Source: Planctomycetota bacterium
GTDB lineage: Bacteria > Planctomycetota > UBA8742 > UBA2392
Assembly: GCA_016722065.1 (NCBI GenBank)
Contig: JADKGX010000001.1
Coordinates: 558,001-622,000, forward strand
Length of the DNA stretch: 64,000 nt
Direction: 5' to 3'
In this document: positions 16,888-23,496 of the stretch, in pieces
How positions within the stretch are numbered: position 1 is the first letter of the stretch
Layout: each line of letters begins with the position of its first letter
Made by a program: the position numbers and the translations under genes
Notes under the pieces: model-generated
Seen by the model: the letters and a program-made list of their open reading frames with translations, nothing else
Told to the model about the DNA's origin: nothing
Database searches by the model: none

Positions 16888-18111
16888 TCAGTCGGTTTTG
16901 ATGTTCTTCTTCGCGGCCTGGTCCTTGACGGTTTTGACCATGGCTTCATCAAGCGTCTTTTCGCCCTTATCGGCCATCTTTTTGCGTTCCTCGGCCACGT
17001 GGCTGTCGCGCTTCTTGTTCAGTTCCTCAAGCTGCTTCTTGATCTCGTTGCGTTCCTCGCGCTTTTTGTCGATGTACTTGGTGAGGTCTTCGTTGCTGAG
17101 TTTGCGCAGTTCTTCGGGCAGGTCTTCCTTCTTGATGTCTTCGACCTTGATCTTGTCGATGTCGATTTTGTCGACCAGGTCCCAGGAATCGTTGCGGTAG
17201 TTCTGGCTGGCCTTGCTGGCGGCGCGGTTTACATCGGCGCCCTGGCCGGCGGCGTCGGCGTTCTTGTCTTGCTCCTCCTGACGGTTGGCGGCGTCCTTAC
17301 CCTCTTTGCCGTAGGGAATGTAGGTCTTGTTCATCTGCTGGCTCAACTTGACGATTTCGTCGTCATAGGGGCTGGCAATGCTGACTACCTGGGCATTGGC
17401 GTTGATTGACATGAAGCTGCCGTCGGCCAGCAGCGCGGCGTCTTTCCACTTGCCCTGGATGCCTTCTTCTTCGCTGCCACAGTGAATCGTGTTGACCATG
17501 ATCCCTTTGCCGATGGACAGCTTGCAGGAATCGACATAGTTCACGGTGCCCTGGGTGAAGGGCTCGTTGCCGGCTATGAAGATGGCCTTGTAGTCGTCGC
17601 GTTCTGTAGACCACTGCAGTCCGTTGACGGCCTTCTGAATCACCGTACCACAGTACTCTTCTCCGCCGTTGGTGGTCAGCTTGAACAGTTGTTCGCTGAC
17701 TTTGTCGAGATCCGTCGTCAGCGCGCACACCATGCGCACGTGGCCTTCGGCGGCGGCAATGCCGTCGTTGCCGTATTCATACAGGGCCACTTCAAGCACC
17801 GGGGCAACGCCGTCCTGCTTGGCCTTGGCAAAGGTGTTCACGACGCGCCACAACTGCGAGCGCGCCTGGTCAATCAAGCCGTCCATGCTGCCACTGGTGT
17901 CCAGCAGGATGGCAATCTGGATTTTCGGCGTGCGCTTTTCAGGCGGCTTGGGGGCCTCTGGCGTTTCCTTGGCTTCTGCAGGAGCTGGGTTGTCGGCCAT
18001 CGTGCCCAGGCGTGCGTAACTTGGGTTGGCACTGATGCTGCCAATGAAGAAGTTGCCGGTAATGGCCGCTGTAGCAGCGATGGAGAGAAAGGTGCGGAAG
18101 GCGCGATTCAT
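16888..18111 (-). CDS. Exported VWA-domain protein
   Basis: This 407-residue protein starts with a signal peptide or anchor (M-N-R-A-F-R-T-F-L-S-I-A-A-T-A-A-I-T-G). A Pro/Glu/Ala-rich linker leads to a von Willebrand A domain with an intact metal site (D-T-S-G-S-M near residue 80). The last ~130 residues are highly charged and predicted coiled coil, with repeated K-K/E-E/L pattern. The start at 18111 is preferred because GGAG sits before it; an open extension upstream has no signal-like sequence. It lies 59 nt downstream of the VIT/VWA gene and is probably co-transcribed with it. Confidence 0.83.
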   Translation of the reverse strand: MNRAFRTFLSIAATAAITGNFFIGSISANPSYARLGTMADNPAPAEAKETPEAPKPPEKRTPKIQIAILLDTSGSMDGLIDQARSQLWRVVNTFAKAKQDGVAPVLEVALYEYGNDGIAAAEGHVRMVCALTTDLDKVSEQLFKLTTNGGEEYCGTVIQKAVNGLQWSTERDDYKAIFIAGNEPFTQGTVNYVDSCKLSIGKGIMVNTIHCGSEEEGIQGKWKDAALLADGSFMSINANAQVVSIASPYDDEIVKLSQQMNKTYIPYGKEGKDAANRQEEQDKNADAAGQGADVNRAASKASQNYRNDSWDLVDKIDIDKIKVEDIKKEDLPEELRKLSNEDLTKYIDKKREERNEIKKQLEELNKKRDSHVAEERKKMADKGEKTLDEAMVKTVKDQAAKKNIKTD

Positions 18112-18170
18112 GTGTGGCTCCTGGTTGGGGTATGGATTCGGTTGGTGGTAACTCTGGTCCAATATGCCGG

Positions 18171-20414
18171 TCAGTCTTTGGCTGGCTTGATCAGCACGAC
18201 TTCGGTTTCAACTTGCAGCAGGATTTCTCCCGTCAGTGAGACGCAGGACGCCCGGCCCTGGTTCTCCAGTTTTTCCAACAATGTGCTGTATTCGCTGGTG
18301 CCGACCACGACCTCGCGATCGGGCTTGGCTTCGGCGGCGCGGTCCAGCAGCCGGCTGTCCACCCAGCGCTCACCGCGCTTGAAGAACGCCCGGTCGCCCA
18401 ATTGCTGCACGTCGCCCACGGCCACGCGCTGCAGCCTGTCGTCGACCCATTCGTTGCGCTTGTTTTCCTTGTACTGCCGCTTCATTTCGGCGGCGTTGCT
18501 GCTTTGGCTGACACCTGCGTTGCCGGTGCGCTGCTGCTGGCCACGACCGCGCAGGTTGTTCCAGGCTTCAGCTTGCACCTGGTCTGGCTTGGACAGGTCG
18601 GTGCCTTCCAGCGCCAGAAATGCCGTGTATTCGGTCAGGATGCCGAACTCCGTCGACAACTTGACGATCTCGTCAATCAACTCGCGAAACGCGCCGATGC
18701 CCGGCTGTGCGCCCAAGGGCTGATCTGCACCGGCCTGGCGAATACCGTCAACCAGCGTGGCAACTTTGCGGCCCGCCCACAGTCGCGGCACAAAGGCGTT
18801 TCGCGTCGTGGCTTGGTCGAGACCAAAGGTGAACTTGAACTCGCGGCTGGTGCCCAGATAGTTACCCTTGAGGTTGAAGGTCAACGGCGCATCGCCGGTG
18901 TACTTTCCCAGCAGCACCAATTGTTCGCCTTCAAACATGTCGGGCAGGGCCCTGGGAAGCAGGTCTGTCACACGCACGCCGCCAGCGGCATCGCGTGGCA
19001 GAGAAAGCTCGGGTGCCGCCAGAACCGGCCCATGCAGCCGGCGCGCAACGTCGGCCACCTTCACTTCGACATCTTCCCCAGGCAGCACAAACGTGGGCGC
19101 GGCGCGGGTGGCGTCACTCAAGGCCTCCAGCAACGGGGCGTTCACATCAAGCCCGACCCCGAAGGTGAACACGCGGCGGTTGTGCGGGTTGTTGGCCACG
19201 GCCAGCTCGCGAATCTCCTTTTCTGCCGTGCGGCCAATCGTGGGCAGGCCGTCAGTCAGAAACAGCACCATCGGCAGCGCGCCCGAAACCGGCTTCTGGC
19301 GCAGGGCTTCCAGCATGGCGTCATGAATGTTGGTGCCCCCTACCGGCCGCAGGCTGCCCAGAAAGGTGCGGGCGGATTCCTCGTTGGCATCTGTGCGCGG
19401 CATGGGTGCGGCAAACAGCACGTCCACCTGGTCGCTGTAGGCAATGACGTTGAAGTGTTCGTTTTCGCCCAGACCGGCAATGGTTTGCAGCGCCGCGGCC
19501 TTGGCCTGCTTCCATTTGTCGCCAGCCATGCTGCCGCTGCGGTCCAGTACGATTGTGACCTCTCGGGGCACGAATCGCTGCTGGTCCTTGGGCACCGGTG
19601 GCAGCCCGGCGATCATCAGAAAATAGCCACCACCAACCTTGGGGTCCGGGTACGCAAACAGGCTGGCCGCCACTCCGTCGCCCCCCACCATGTAGCTCAA
19701 GCGAAGCGGGCCGGGGTCGAGTTGTGATTTTTCAGCCAGCGTGGCGCACACCACCTGGTCGCTCTTGCGTTCCAGAACCAATTCATGGCTGGGCGAATAC
19801 ACGCTGGCAATCGGACGCGAGCAGTTCAGGACCGCGTGCATGGACCAGGGCACCTGATAGGCCAGCGCTTCACTGCGCGGCAGTTCGTAGTCAACTCTGC
19901 CGCCATTGGCCGCCAGCACTTGCTCATAGCTGAAGCGGATCGTCTGGTTGCCGCATGCGGGCACGGGAAACACCGCCGTGCGCACCAGGTTCAGGCCGGC
20001 AAACTCCATCAGCGCCGGGTCGCGGAAGCGCCGGACAATATCGTCGTAGATGCGCCGGGCCTCTACCGCTGGCAGAAGCACCGCGGAGGGTTCCTTGCCC
20101 GCGCCATCGAAGTCAAAGCGGCCAATCACACAGCCCAGCGGCACCGGAATCAGCATTTCCGCTTCAGCGGGTGACCGCGCGCTGTTGAAAAGCTTGATCG
20201 TGAAGCTGGTGGTGGCAGCCTGGTCGATCACCTTGACCTGCACGTCCACGCTGCGAATCTGGATCGGACTCTGGCCCGTCGTGAACTGGCCGCGTTGCGG
20301 CACGATCACGTTGGCGTGCAAGGCCCGCGCCGAAAGGCGCCAATCAGGCTCATTGGCCTGGGCCAGCAGCGGCCCGGCCAAGGCAAGCATCAACAATGGA
20401 AGCAGGCGAGTCAT
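18171..20414 (-). CDS. VIT and VWA domain protein (inter-alpha-trypsin-inhibitor heavy-chain-like)
   Basis: This 747-residue exported protein has a signal peptide (L-L-P-L-L-M-L-A-L-A-G-P-L-L-A). A VIT domain spans about residues 40-165, with A-E-M-L-I-P-V-P-L-G-C-V-I-G-R-F and the E-A-R-R-I-Y-D-D-I motif. The VWA domain follows (T-I-V-L-D-R-S-G-S-M, ~290) with an intact DxSxS metal site. The C-terminal part has a conserved segment L-S-T-E-F-G-I-L-T-E-Y-T-A-F-L, as in bacterial VIT/VWA proteins. These proteins are probably adhesive or matrix-associated. GGAG lies before the ATG. Very common in Planctomycetota. Confidence 0.9.
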   Translation of the reverse strand: MTRLLPLLMLALAGPLLAQANEPDWRLSARALHANVIVPQRGQFTTGQSPIQIRSVDVQVKVIDQAATTSFTIKLFNSARSPAEAEMLIPVPLGCVIGRFDFDGAGKEPSAVLLPAVEARRIYDDIVRRFRDPALMEFAGLNLVRTAVFPVPACGNQTIRFSYEQVLAANGGRVDYELPRSEALAYQVPWSMHAVLNCSRPIASVYSPSHELVLERKSDQVVCATLAEKSQLDPGPLRLSYMVGGDGVAASLFAYPDPKVGGGYFLMIAGLPPVPKDQQRFVPREVTIVLDRSGSMAGDKWKQAKAAALQTIAGLGENEHFNVIAYSDQVDVLFAAPMPRTDANEESARTFLGSLRPVGGTNIHDAMLEALRQKPVSGALPMVLFLTDGLPTIGRTAEKEIRELAVANNPHNRRVFTFGVGLDVNAPLLEALSDATRAAPTFVLPGEDVEVKVADVARRLHGPVLAAPELSLPRDAAGGVRVTDLLPRALPDMFEGEQLVLLGKYTGDAPLTFNLKGNYLGTSREFKFTFGLDQATTRNAFVPRLWAGRKVATLVDGIRQAGADQPLGAQPGIGAFRELIDEIVKLSTEFGILTEYTAFLALEGTDLSKPDQVQAEAWNNLRGRGQQQRTGNAGVSQSSNAAEMKRQYKENKRNEWVDDRLQRVAVGDVQQLGDRAFFKRGERWVDSRLLDRAAEAKPDREVVVGTSEYSTLLEKLENQGRASCVSLTGEILLQVETEVVLIKPAKD

Positions 20415-20486
20415 CTGGTTCTCCGTGACTGTGTTTCGTCACAAGAGAATACGGCCTGGCGGGCCCGCCCCGTGTAACAGGCGCGT

Positions 20487-20513
20487 AAAAGAGGGCGGGA
20501 AGACCCCGCCCTC
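20487..20513 (-). terminator. Intrinsic terminator after the HNH gene
   Basis: GAGGGCGGG (20491-20499) pairs perfectly with CCCGCCCTC (20505-20513). Read on the minus strand it is followed by TTTT (20490-20487). It marks the 3' end of the minus-strand block that includes the tRNA array. Confidence 0.88.
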
Positions 20514-20533
20514 GTGCAACATGGTGGCCGCAA

Positions 20534-21118
20534 TCAGGCATCCAGAAACGGGCGCCAGGCCGCTGGCACATCTACACCCTGCAGCAGCAGCTGTTCGCGG
20601 GTGGGCTGGAAGGGCTCCCGCACCAGCTTCATGCCGACTTCGTGGGGCAGCCGATCGGCCTTGCGGTGGTTGCATCCGGCGCAGGCCAGCACGCAGTTGG
20701 TCCAGTTGGTGCGCCCGCCACGGGACTGCGGCAGAATGTGGTCAACCGTCATATCCTTCTTGCGTACGTGTTCCAGGCAGAACTGGCAACGGCCGCTGTC
20801 GCGCTCATAGACCCCGCGGCGTGAGTAGGGTACGCCGCGGTTGGGGTAGCCGGCATAGCGGGCCAGTGTGACAACCTGCGGCTTGCGCACAAACAGCGTG
20901 GCAGTGCGCAGATAATCGCGTTCGATGACGTGATTGTCGGCAGCAACGGCTTTTTCGGCCAGCCACTGGTCCCAGGTGAAAATCTGAAAAGTGTCGGCAT
21001 CGACCACGCGCGCGCGACCGCGAAACACCATGTTCATGGCCTTGCGCAGGCCGGTGGTGGCAATCGGCTGCCAGATGCGGTTGAGCGTCAGAACGACATC
21101 GTTGTCGAGACGGGACAT
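20534..21118 (-). CDS. HNH endonuclease-family protein
   Basis: The 194-residue protein has a C-terminal HNH nuclease domain. It shows C-Q-F-C (~110), the core V-D-H-I-L-P-Q-S-R-G-G-R-T-N-W-T-N-C, then C-A-G-C-N-H-R-K, so two Cys pairs bind Zn and the His-Asn-His residues are intact. The N-terminal ~90 residues are the conserved extension of a widespread bacterial HNH family that lacks a known function. The start is 93 nt after the last tRNA gene (Trp) on the same strand and a terminator follows, so it may share the tRNA transcript. Confidence 0.88.
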   Translation of the reverse strand: MSRLDNDVVLTLNRIWQPIATTGLRKAMNMVFRGRARVVDADTFQIFTWDQWLAEKAVAADNHVIERDYLRTATLFVRKPQVVTLARYAGYPNRGVPYSRRGVYERDSGRCQFCLEHVRKKDMTVDHILPQSRGGRTNWTNCVLACAGCNHRKADRLPHEVGMKLVREPFQPTREQLLLQGVDVPAAWRPFLDA

Positions 21119-21211
21119 GGCGTTGTTCCTGATCCATCCATTGAAGCACTAAGTTTGCGGCATGACAGTTTCTCCTGCTGTTGTAACGGCTGCGGGTGTC
21201 AGCTTGATTCC

Positions 21212-21281
21212 TGGCAGGCCGGGAAGGAGTCGAACCTTCACGGCGGGCTTTGGAGGCCCACCAGGCCCCGGGCCCCGGCCT
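21212..21281 (-). tRNA. tRNA-Trp(CCA), atypical D-arm
   Basis: The acceptor stem AGGCCGG/CCGGCCT is followed by discriminator G (expected for Trp) and encoded CCA. The T-arm GAAGG-TTCGACT-CCTTC and anticodon loop CTCCAAA are normal. Only 14 nt separate the acceptor and anticodon stems instead of about 18, so the D-arm is reduced to a 2-bp stem. Confidence 0.75.
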
Positions 21282-21289
21282 GCGGCGGT

Positions 21290-21301
21290 GTACCGTTTCA
21301 C
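21290..21301. repeat. 12-nt inverted repeat, arm 1 (with 21974-21985)
   Basis: GTACCGTTTCAC here is the exact reverse complement of GTGAAACGGTAC at 21974-21985. The two lie in the only two long spacers inside the tRNA array and flank eight tRNA genes, so they could pair in the transcript. Confidence 0.65.
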
Positions 21302-21319
21302 GCCCGGCAAGGGGCAAAG

Positions 21320-21394
21320 TGGTGGCGGCGGCTGGAGTCGAACCAGCTGGGTCCGGAGTATGAGTCCGGTGCACGACCGTTGTGCGTCGCCGCT
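21320..21394 (-). tRNA. tRNA-Met(CAT)
   Basis: Cloverleaf is complete, with D-arm GCAC/GTGC, anticodon loop CTCATAC, T-arm GCTGG-TTCGACT-CCAGC and encoded CCA. The acceptor stem has an A1-C72 mismatch. It could be elongator Met, or an Ile tRNA if C34 is converted to lysidine. Confidence 0.88.
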
Positions 21395-21399
21395 GCAAG

Positions 21400-21475
21400 T
21401 GGTGCGCCTGGTTGGAATCGAACCAACACCCCGCCGCTTAAGAGGCGGCTGCTCTGCCAATCGAGCTACAGGCGC
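21400..21475 (-). tRNA. tRNA-Lys(CTT)
   Basis: The cloverleaf is fully canonical: acceptor GCGCCTG/CAGGCGC, D-arm GCTC/GAGC, anticodon loop CTCTTAA, T-loop TTCGATT, discriminator A and encoded CCA. Confidence 0.95.
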
Positions 21476-21476
21476 A

Positions 21477-21550
21477 TGGAGCCGTCAGCCGGATTTGAAC
21501 CGGCATCTCGCGCTTACGGGGCGCGGGCCCTGCCCTTGGACGATGACGGC
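21477..21550 (-). tRNA. tRNA-Thr(CGT) with C33
   Basis: Acceptor GCCGTCA/TGACGGC, discriminator T, encoded CCA. Anticodon stem CGCGC/GCGCG encloses loop CCCGTAA, giving anticodon CGT but C instead of the near-universal T at position 33. Its 3' end is 1 nt from tRNA-Lys. Confidence 0.85.
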
Positions 21551-21625
21551 TGGCGACCCCACGGAGAATCGAACTCCGACCTCCCGATAGACAGTCGGGT
21601 GTCCTGGCCGTTGGACCATGGGGCC
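21551..21625 (-). tRNA. tRNA-Asp(GTC)
   Basis: Acceptor GGCCCCA/TGGGGTC with discriminator G (the Asp identity base), D-arm GTCC/GGAC, loop CTGTCTA, T-loop TTCGATT, encoded CCA. Its CCA directly abuts the 5' base of tRNA-Thr with no spacer. Confidence 0.95.
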
Positions 21626-21629
21626 ATGC

Positions 21630-21703
21630 TGGTAGAGACAGGCGGATTCGAACCGCCATCTCGCGCTTATCAAGCGCACGCTCTGCCCTTGAGCTATGCC
21701 TCT
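21630..21703 (-). tRNA. tRNA-Ile(GAT)
   Basis: Acceptor AGAGGCA/TGTCTCT (one G-T wobble), D-arm GCTC/GAGC, anticodon loop TTGATAA, canonical T-loop TTCGAAT, discriminator A and encoded CCA. It is separated from tRNA-Asp by 4 nt. Confidence 0.95.
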
Positions 21704-21707
21704 GCGG

Positions 21708-21783
21708 TGGTCGGCTCGGGTGGATTCAAACCACCATTGCAGCTTTCGTAGAGCTGCATCCTGTTCGATTGGAAGACGAGCCG
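21708..21783 (-). tRNA. tRNA-Arg(ACG), altered D/T-loop contact
   Basis: Acceptor CGGCTCG/CGAGCCG, anticodon stem CAGCT/AGCTG with loop CTACGAA, encoded CCA. The T-loop is TTTGAAT (T56 instead of C56) and the D-loop AATCGAACA has A at position 19, so the usual G19-C56 pair appears replaced by A19-T56. The D-stem has a T10-T25 mismatch. Confidence 0.88.
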
Positions 21784-21788
21784 GAAAC

Positions 21789-21863
21789 TGGTGGACCGAC
21801 CGGGATTTCAACCCGGGCCTCATCCTTGCAGGGGATGTGTGCTGGCGTTGACACTATCGGCCC
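21789..21863 (-). tRNA. tRNA-Ala(TGC) with C33
   Basis: Acceptor GGGCCGA/TCGGTCC contains the G3-T70 wobble that defines alanine identity; discriminator A, encoded CCA. The anticodon loop is CCTGCAA, with C at 33. The T-loop is TTGAAAT (G56) and the D-loop CAACGCCA gives C19 by standard numbering, so G19-C56 appears inverted to C19-G56. Confidence 0.85.
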
Positions 21864-21871
21864 ATCGAAAC

Positions 21872-21947
21872 TGGAGCGCGCGGCCGGAGTTGCACCGGCG
21901 ATCTCCTCGTTGGCAACGAGGTGTCTTGGCTGCTGGACTACGCGCGC
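21872..21947 (-). tRNA. tRNA-Gly(GCC), atypical T-loop
   Basis: Acceptor GCGCGCG/CGCGCGC, discriminator T (expected for Gly), anticodon loop TTGCCAA, encoded CCA. The T-loop is TGCAACT, with G at position 55 and C at 59 instead of the usual sequence. The D-stem has one C-A mismatch. Confidence 0.88.
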
Positions 21948-21973
21948 ACAACCGGCGCCAAGGCCGGCCTGTT

Positions 21974-21985
21974 GTGAAACGGTAC
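21974..21985. repeat. 12-nt inverted repeat, arm 2 (with 21290-21301)
   Basis: GTGAAACGGTAC, exact reverse complement of 21290-21301. It sits in the 52-nt spacer between tRNA-Phe and tRNA-Gly. Confidence 0.65.
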
Positions 21986-21999
21986 GGTTTTCAAAGAGC

Positions 22000-22073
22000 T
22001 GGCGGGTCGCCCCGGTCTCGATCCGGGATCTCCGCGGCTTCAACGCGGCGCTCTTCCGTTGGGCTAGCGACCC
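22000..22073 (-). tRNA. tRNA-Phe(GAA), atypical T-loop
   Basis: Acceptor GGGTCGC/GCGACCC, anticodon stem CCGCG/CGCGG with loop TTGAAGC, encoded CCA. The T-loop is ATCGAGA, so T54 is replaced by A and T60 by A. Discriminator is G instead of the usual A. The D-stem has one C-A mismatch. Confidence 0.85.
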
Positions 22074-22146
22074 TGGGTGCAGGCGCGGATTCGAACCGCA
22101 CCGCCGCGTTCACAGCGCGGCATGCTGCCCTTACACCAACCTGCAC
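22074..22146 (-). tRNA. tRNA-His(GTG)
   Basis: First tRNA of the array. Anticodon stem CCGCG/CGCGG with loop CTGTGAA, T-loop TTCGAAT, D-stem GTGT/GCAT. The acceptor GTGCAGG pairs fully with CCTGCAC, directly followed by CCA, so the terminal G-C pair probably represents G-1:C73 and one internal position is compressed. Its CCA abuts tRNA-Phe with no spacer. Confidence 0.85.
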
Positions 22147-22181
22147 ATGGCTTGCATGGCGCTTGCACGCCCACCTACGAC

Positions 22182-22210
22182 AGCGGGGACCCCGTACCGG
22201 AGTCCCCGCT
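22182..22210 (-). other. Hairpin in the tRNA-array leader
   Basis: AGCGGGGAC (22182-22190) pairs perfectly with GTCCCCGCT (22202-22210) around an 11-nt loop, 36 nt upstream of tRNA-His. No U-run follows on the minus strand, so it is probably a structural or processing element and not a terminator. Confidence 0.5.
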
Positions 22211-22225
22211 TGCGCGTGGCGCAGA

Positions 22226-22333
22226 TCAAGCCTGCGCCGGTGGACTCCCGCGTGTGGCCGGACCGGCCCCGTCATAGGCACGGCCCTTGGGCGCGGCTTT
22301 TCGGTTGAATCGAATATGGACGTCGCGGTTCAT
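22226..22333 (-). CDS. Possible 35-residue leader peptide of the tRNA array
   Basis: An ATG at 22333 follows AGGAAA (22347-22342) by 8 nt and opens a 35-codon frame ending in TGA at 22226. The product is basic and Ala/Gly/Pro/Arg-rich (M-N-R-D-V-H-I-R-F-N-R-K start). It begins just after the predicted start site of the tRNA-array promoter and ends before the leader hairpin. It could be a regulatory leader peptide or chance. No family recognised. Confidence 0.35.
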   Translation of the reverse strand: MNRDVHIRFNRKAAPKGRAYDGAGPATRGSPPAQA

Positions 22334-22354
22334 CGAACTGGTTTCCTTGCGTGC

Positions 22355-22404
22355 AGTCTATCCCATGGGTCTTGACGTGTCAACATCTGTATTGACACGT
22401 CAAG
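22355..22404 (-). promoter_or_regulatory. Putative tRNA-array promoter with paired TTGAC-NN-GTCAA operators
   Basis: On the minus strand, TTGACA (22383-22378) and TAGACT (22360-22355) are spaced by 17 nt and form a good sigma-70-type promoter; start expected near 22348. Two boxes, TTGACGTGTCAA at 22372-22383 and TTGACACGTCAA at 22392-22403, lie 20 bp centre to centre (two helical turns) and form a long palindrome; one overlaps the -35. This suggests control by a dimeric regulator. Confidence 0.6.
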
Positions 22405-22439
22405 CCACCGAGTGAAACGCTACAGCGGATGCGAAAGTT

Positions 22440-23453
22440 TCAAGAGTTTACTGAAATCCTGTTCCGCTGCCCGTCCAGACGCTCGACTTCGATCTTGGCG
22501 TCCACAAAGCGCCTGATCGTGGCGATGTTCGTTTGCGTGTGGCCGCTGACCGGGCCGGTGACAAAGCTGCCGCCCGCGCCCAGCGCCATCGGCACAAGCA
22601 ACTGATCGGCCAGGTGTTCCCCCACCGGTGCGCCGGTCTGCTGCCAGGCCAGGGCCTGATCAACCACCTGCTGGGCAACCCTTTCGGCGCTGACACCACG
22701 TTGGCCGATCGACGTGAAGACTTCCATGTGCGTGCCGCAGTCGGCGTAAATCATGATCACGTTGCCGGGGCAATCGGCATCAACACGCCGCAGTACAGCA
22801 CGCTGGCGTGGAATCTCAAGCGCGGCGCGCGCCACACCGATCTCGCGCACACCAATGTGGTTCTCAAGGCGGCAAAGCAGCGCGTTGGTCCACCAGACAG
22901 GTTGCGGTCGCGACGTCAGCGAAAGGCGACCAGGATTAGCCCAGGGCCGGATTTGCGCCGCAAGGCGGCCTCCCCCGGCCGGGTAGAATCCGTGGCGGTC
23001 GACAGAAACTGCCGCGTCAGCGCCCATCAGGCGCAGCACAGGCAGAAACGCCCGCGCCAGAAAATCAAATGGCGGGGCCATCGGGTTATGTGTGCCACCA
23101 CCGATCGACACACGGCTGGTCCCACTGGCCAGAAGCAGGGGTGGCAGGATCGTCTGAAGCACCAGCGAAGCGCTGCCCGCGCTGCCAACATCAAACGTAT
23201 AGTCCCCGGCGCGCACCGGCCCCGGGCCAAAGACCAGGATCTTGCTGCCAGGTTCGGCCCCTTGTACTCCGCCACCGCAGATTTCTCGCGCGGCCTTGAC
23301 GGCAGCCAGGTGCTGGCGCTGCAGGCCGGGGTTCTTGCGCCTGGCCCGGATGTTGAAGATGCGAAAGGGCTTGCCCGTGACAATCGATAGCGCCAACGAG
23401 GTACGAAGCACCTGCCCGCCACCCTCGCCTTCGCTGCCGTCAATGTCGATCAT
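22440..23453 (-). CDS. rtcA: RNA 3'-terminal phosphate cyclase
   Basis: The 337-residue enzyme converts RNA 3'-phosphate ends to 2',3'-cyclic phosphates using ATP. It opens with I-D-G-S-E-G-E-G-G-G-Q-V-L-R-T-S-L, the family N-terminal signature. It also has R-x-x-P-G-L-x-x-Q-H, G-G-G-T-H-N-P-M-A-P-P-F-D-F and P-A-G-G-G. The AMP-accepting histidine is His305 in H-T-Q-T-N. Length is normal. It starts 44 nt after the rtcB stop on the same strand, forming an rtcB-rtcA pair. The tRNA array lies directly downstream. Confidence 0.96.
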   Translation of the reverse strand: MIDIDGSEGEGGGQVLRTSLALSIVTGKPFRIFNIRARRKNPGLQRQHLAAVKAAREICGGGVQGAEPGSKILVFGPGPVRAGDYTFDVGSAGSASLVLQTILPPLLLASGTSRVSIGGGTHNPMAPPFDFLARAFLPVLRLMGADAAVSVDRHGFYPAGGGRLAAQIRPWANPGRLSLTSRPQPVWWTNALLCRLENHIGVREIGVARAALEIPRQRAVLRRVDADCPGNVIMIYADCGTHMEVFTSIGQRGVSAERVAQQVVDQALAWQQTGAPVGEHLADQLLVPMALGAGGSFVTGPVSGHTQTNIATIRRFVDAKIEVERLDGQRNRISVNS

Positions 23454-23496
23454 GAAGTGACCCGCAGAGCAGGCGGCGGGCCGTGGCCCGCCGTCG

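Noticed and set aside
21789..21863. Reading the tRNA-Ala anticodon loop as tRNA-Cys (GCA)
   Set aside because: It would require shifting the loop by one and breaking the 5-bp stem; discriminator A and the G3-T70 pair point to Ala.
22372..22403. CRISPR-like or LexA box reading of the phased repeats
   Set aside because: Only two boxes with an 8-nt spacer and no spacers of 30 nt; they do not match known LexA consensus sequences I recall, and imuA, the expected SOS target here, has none upstream.
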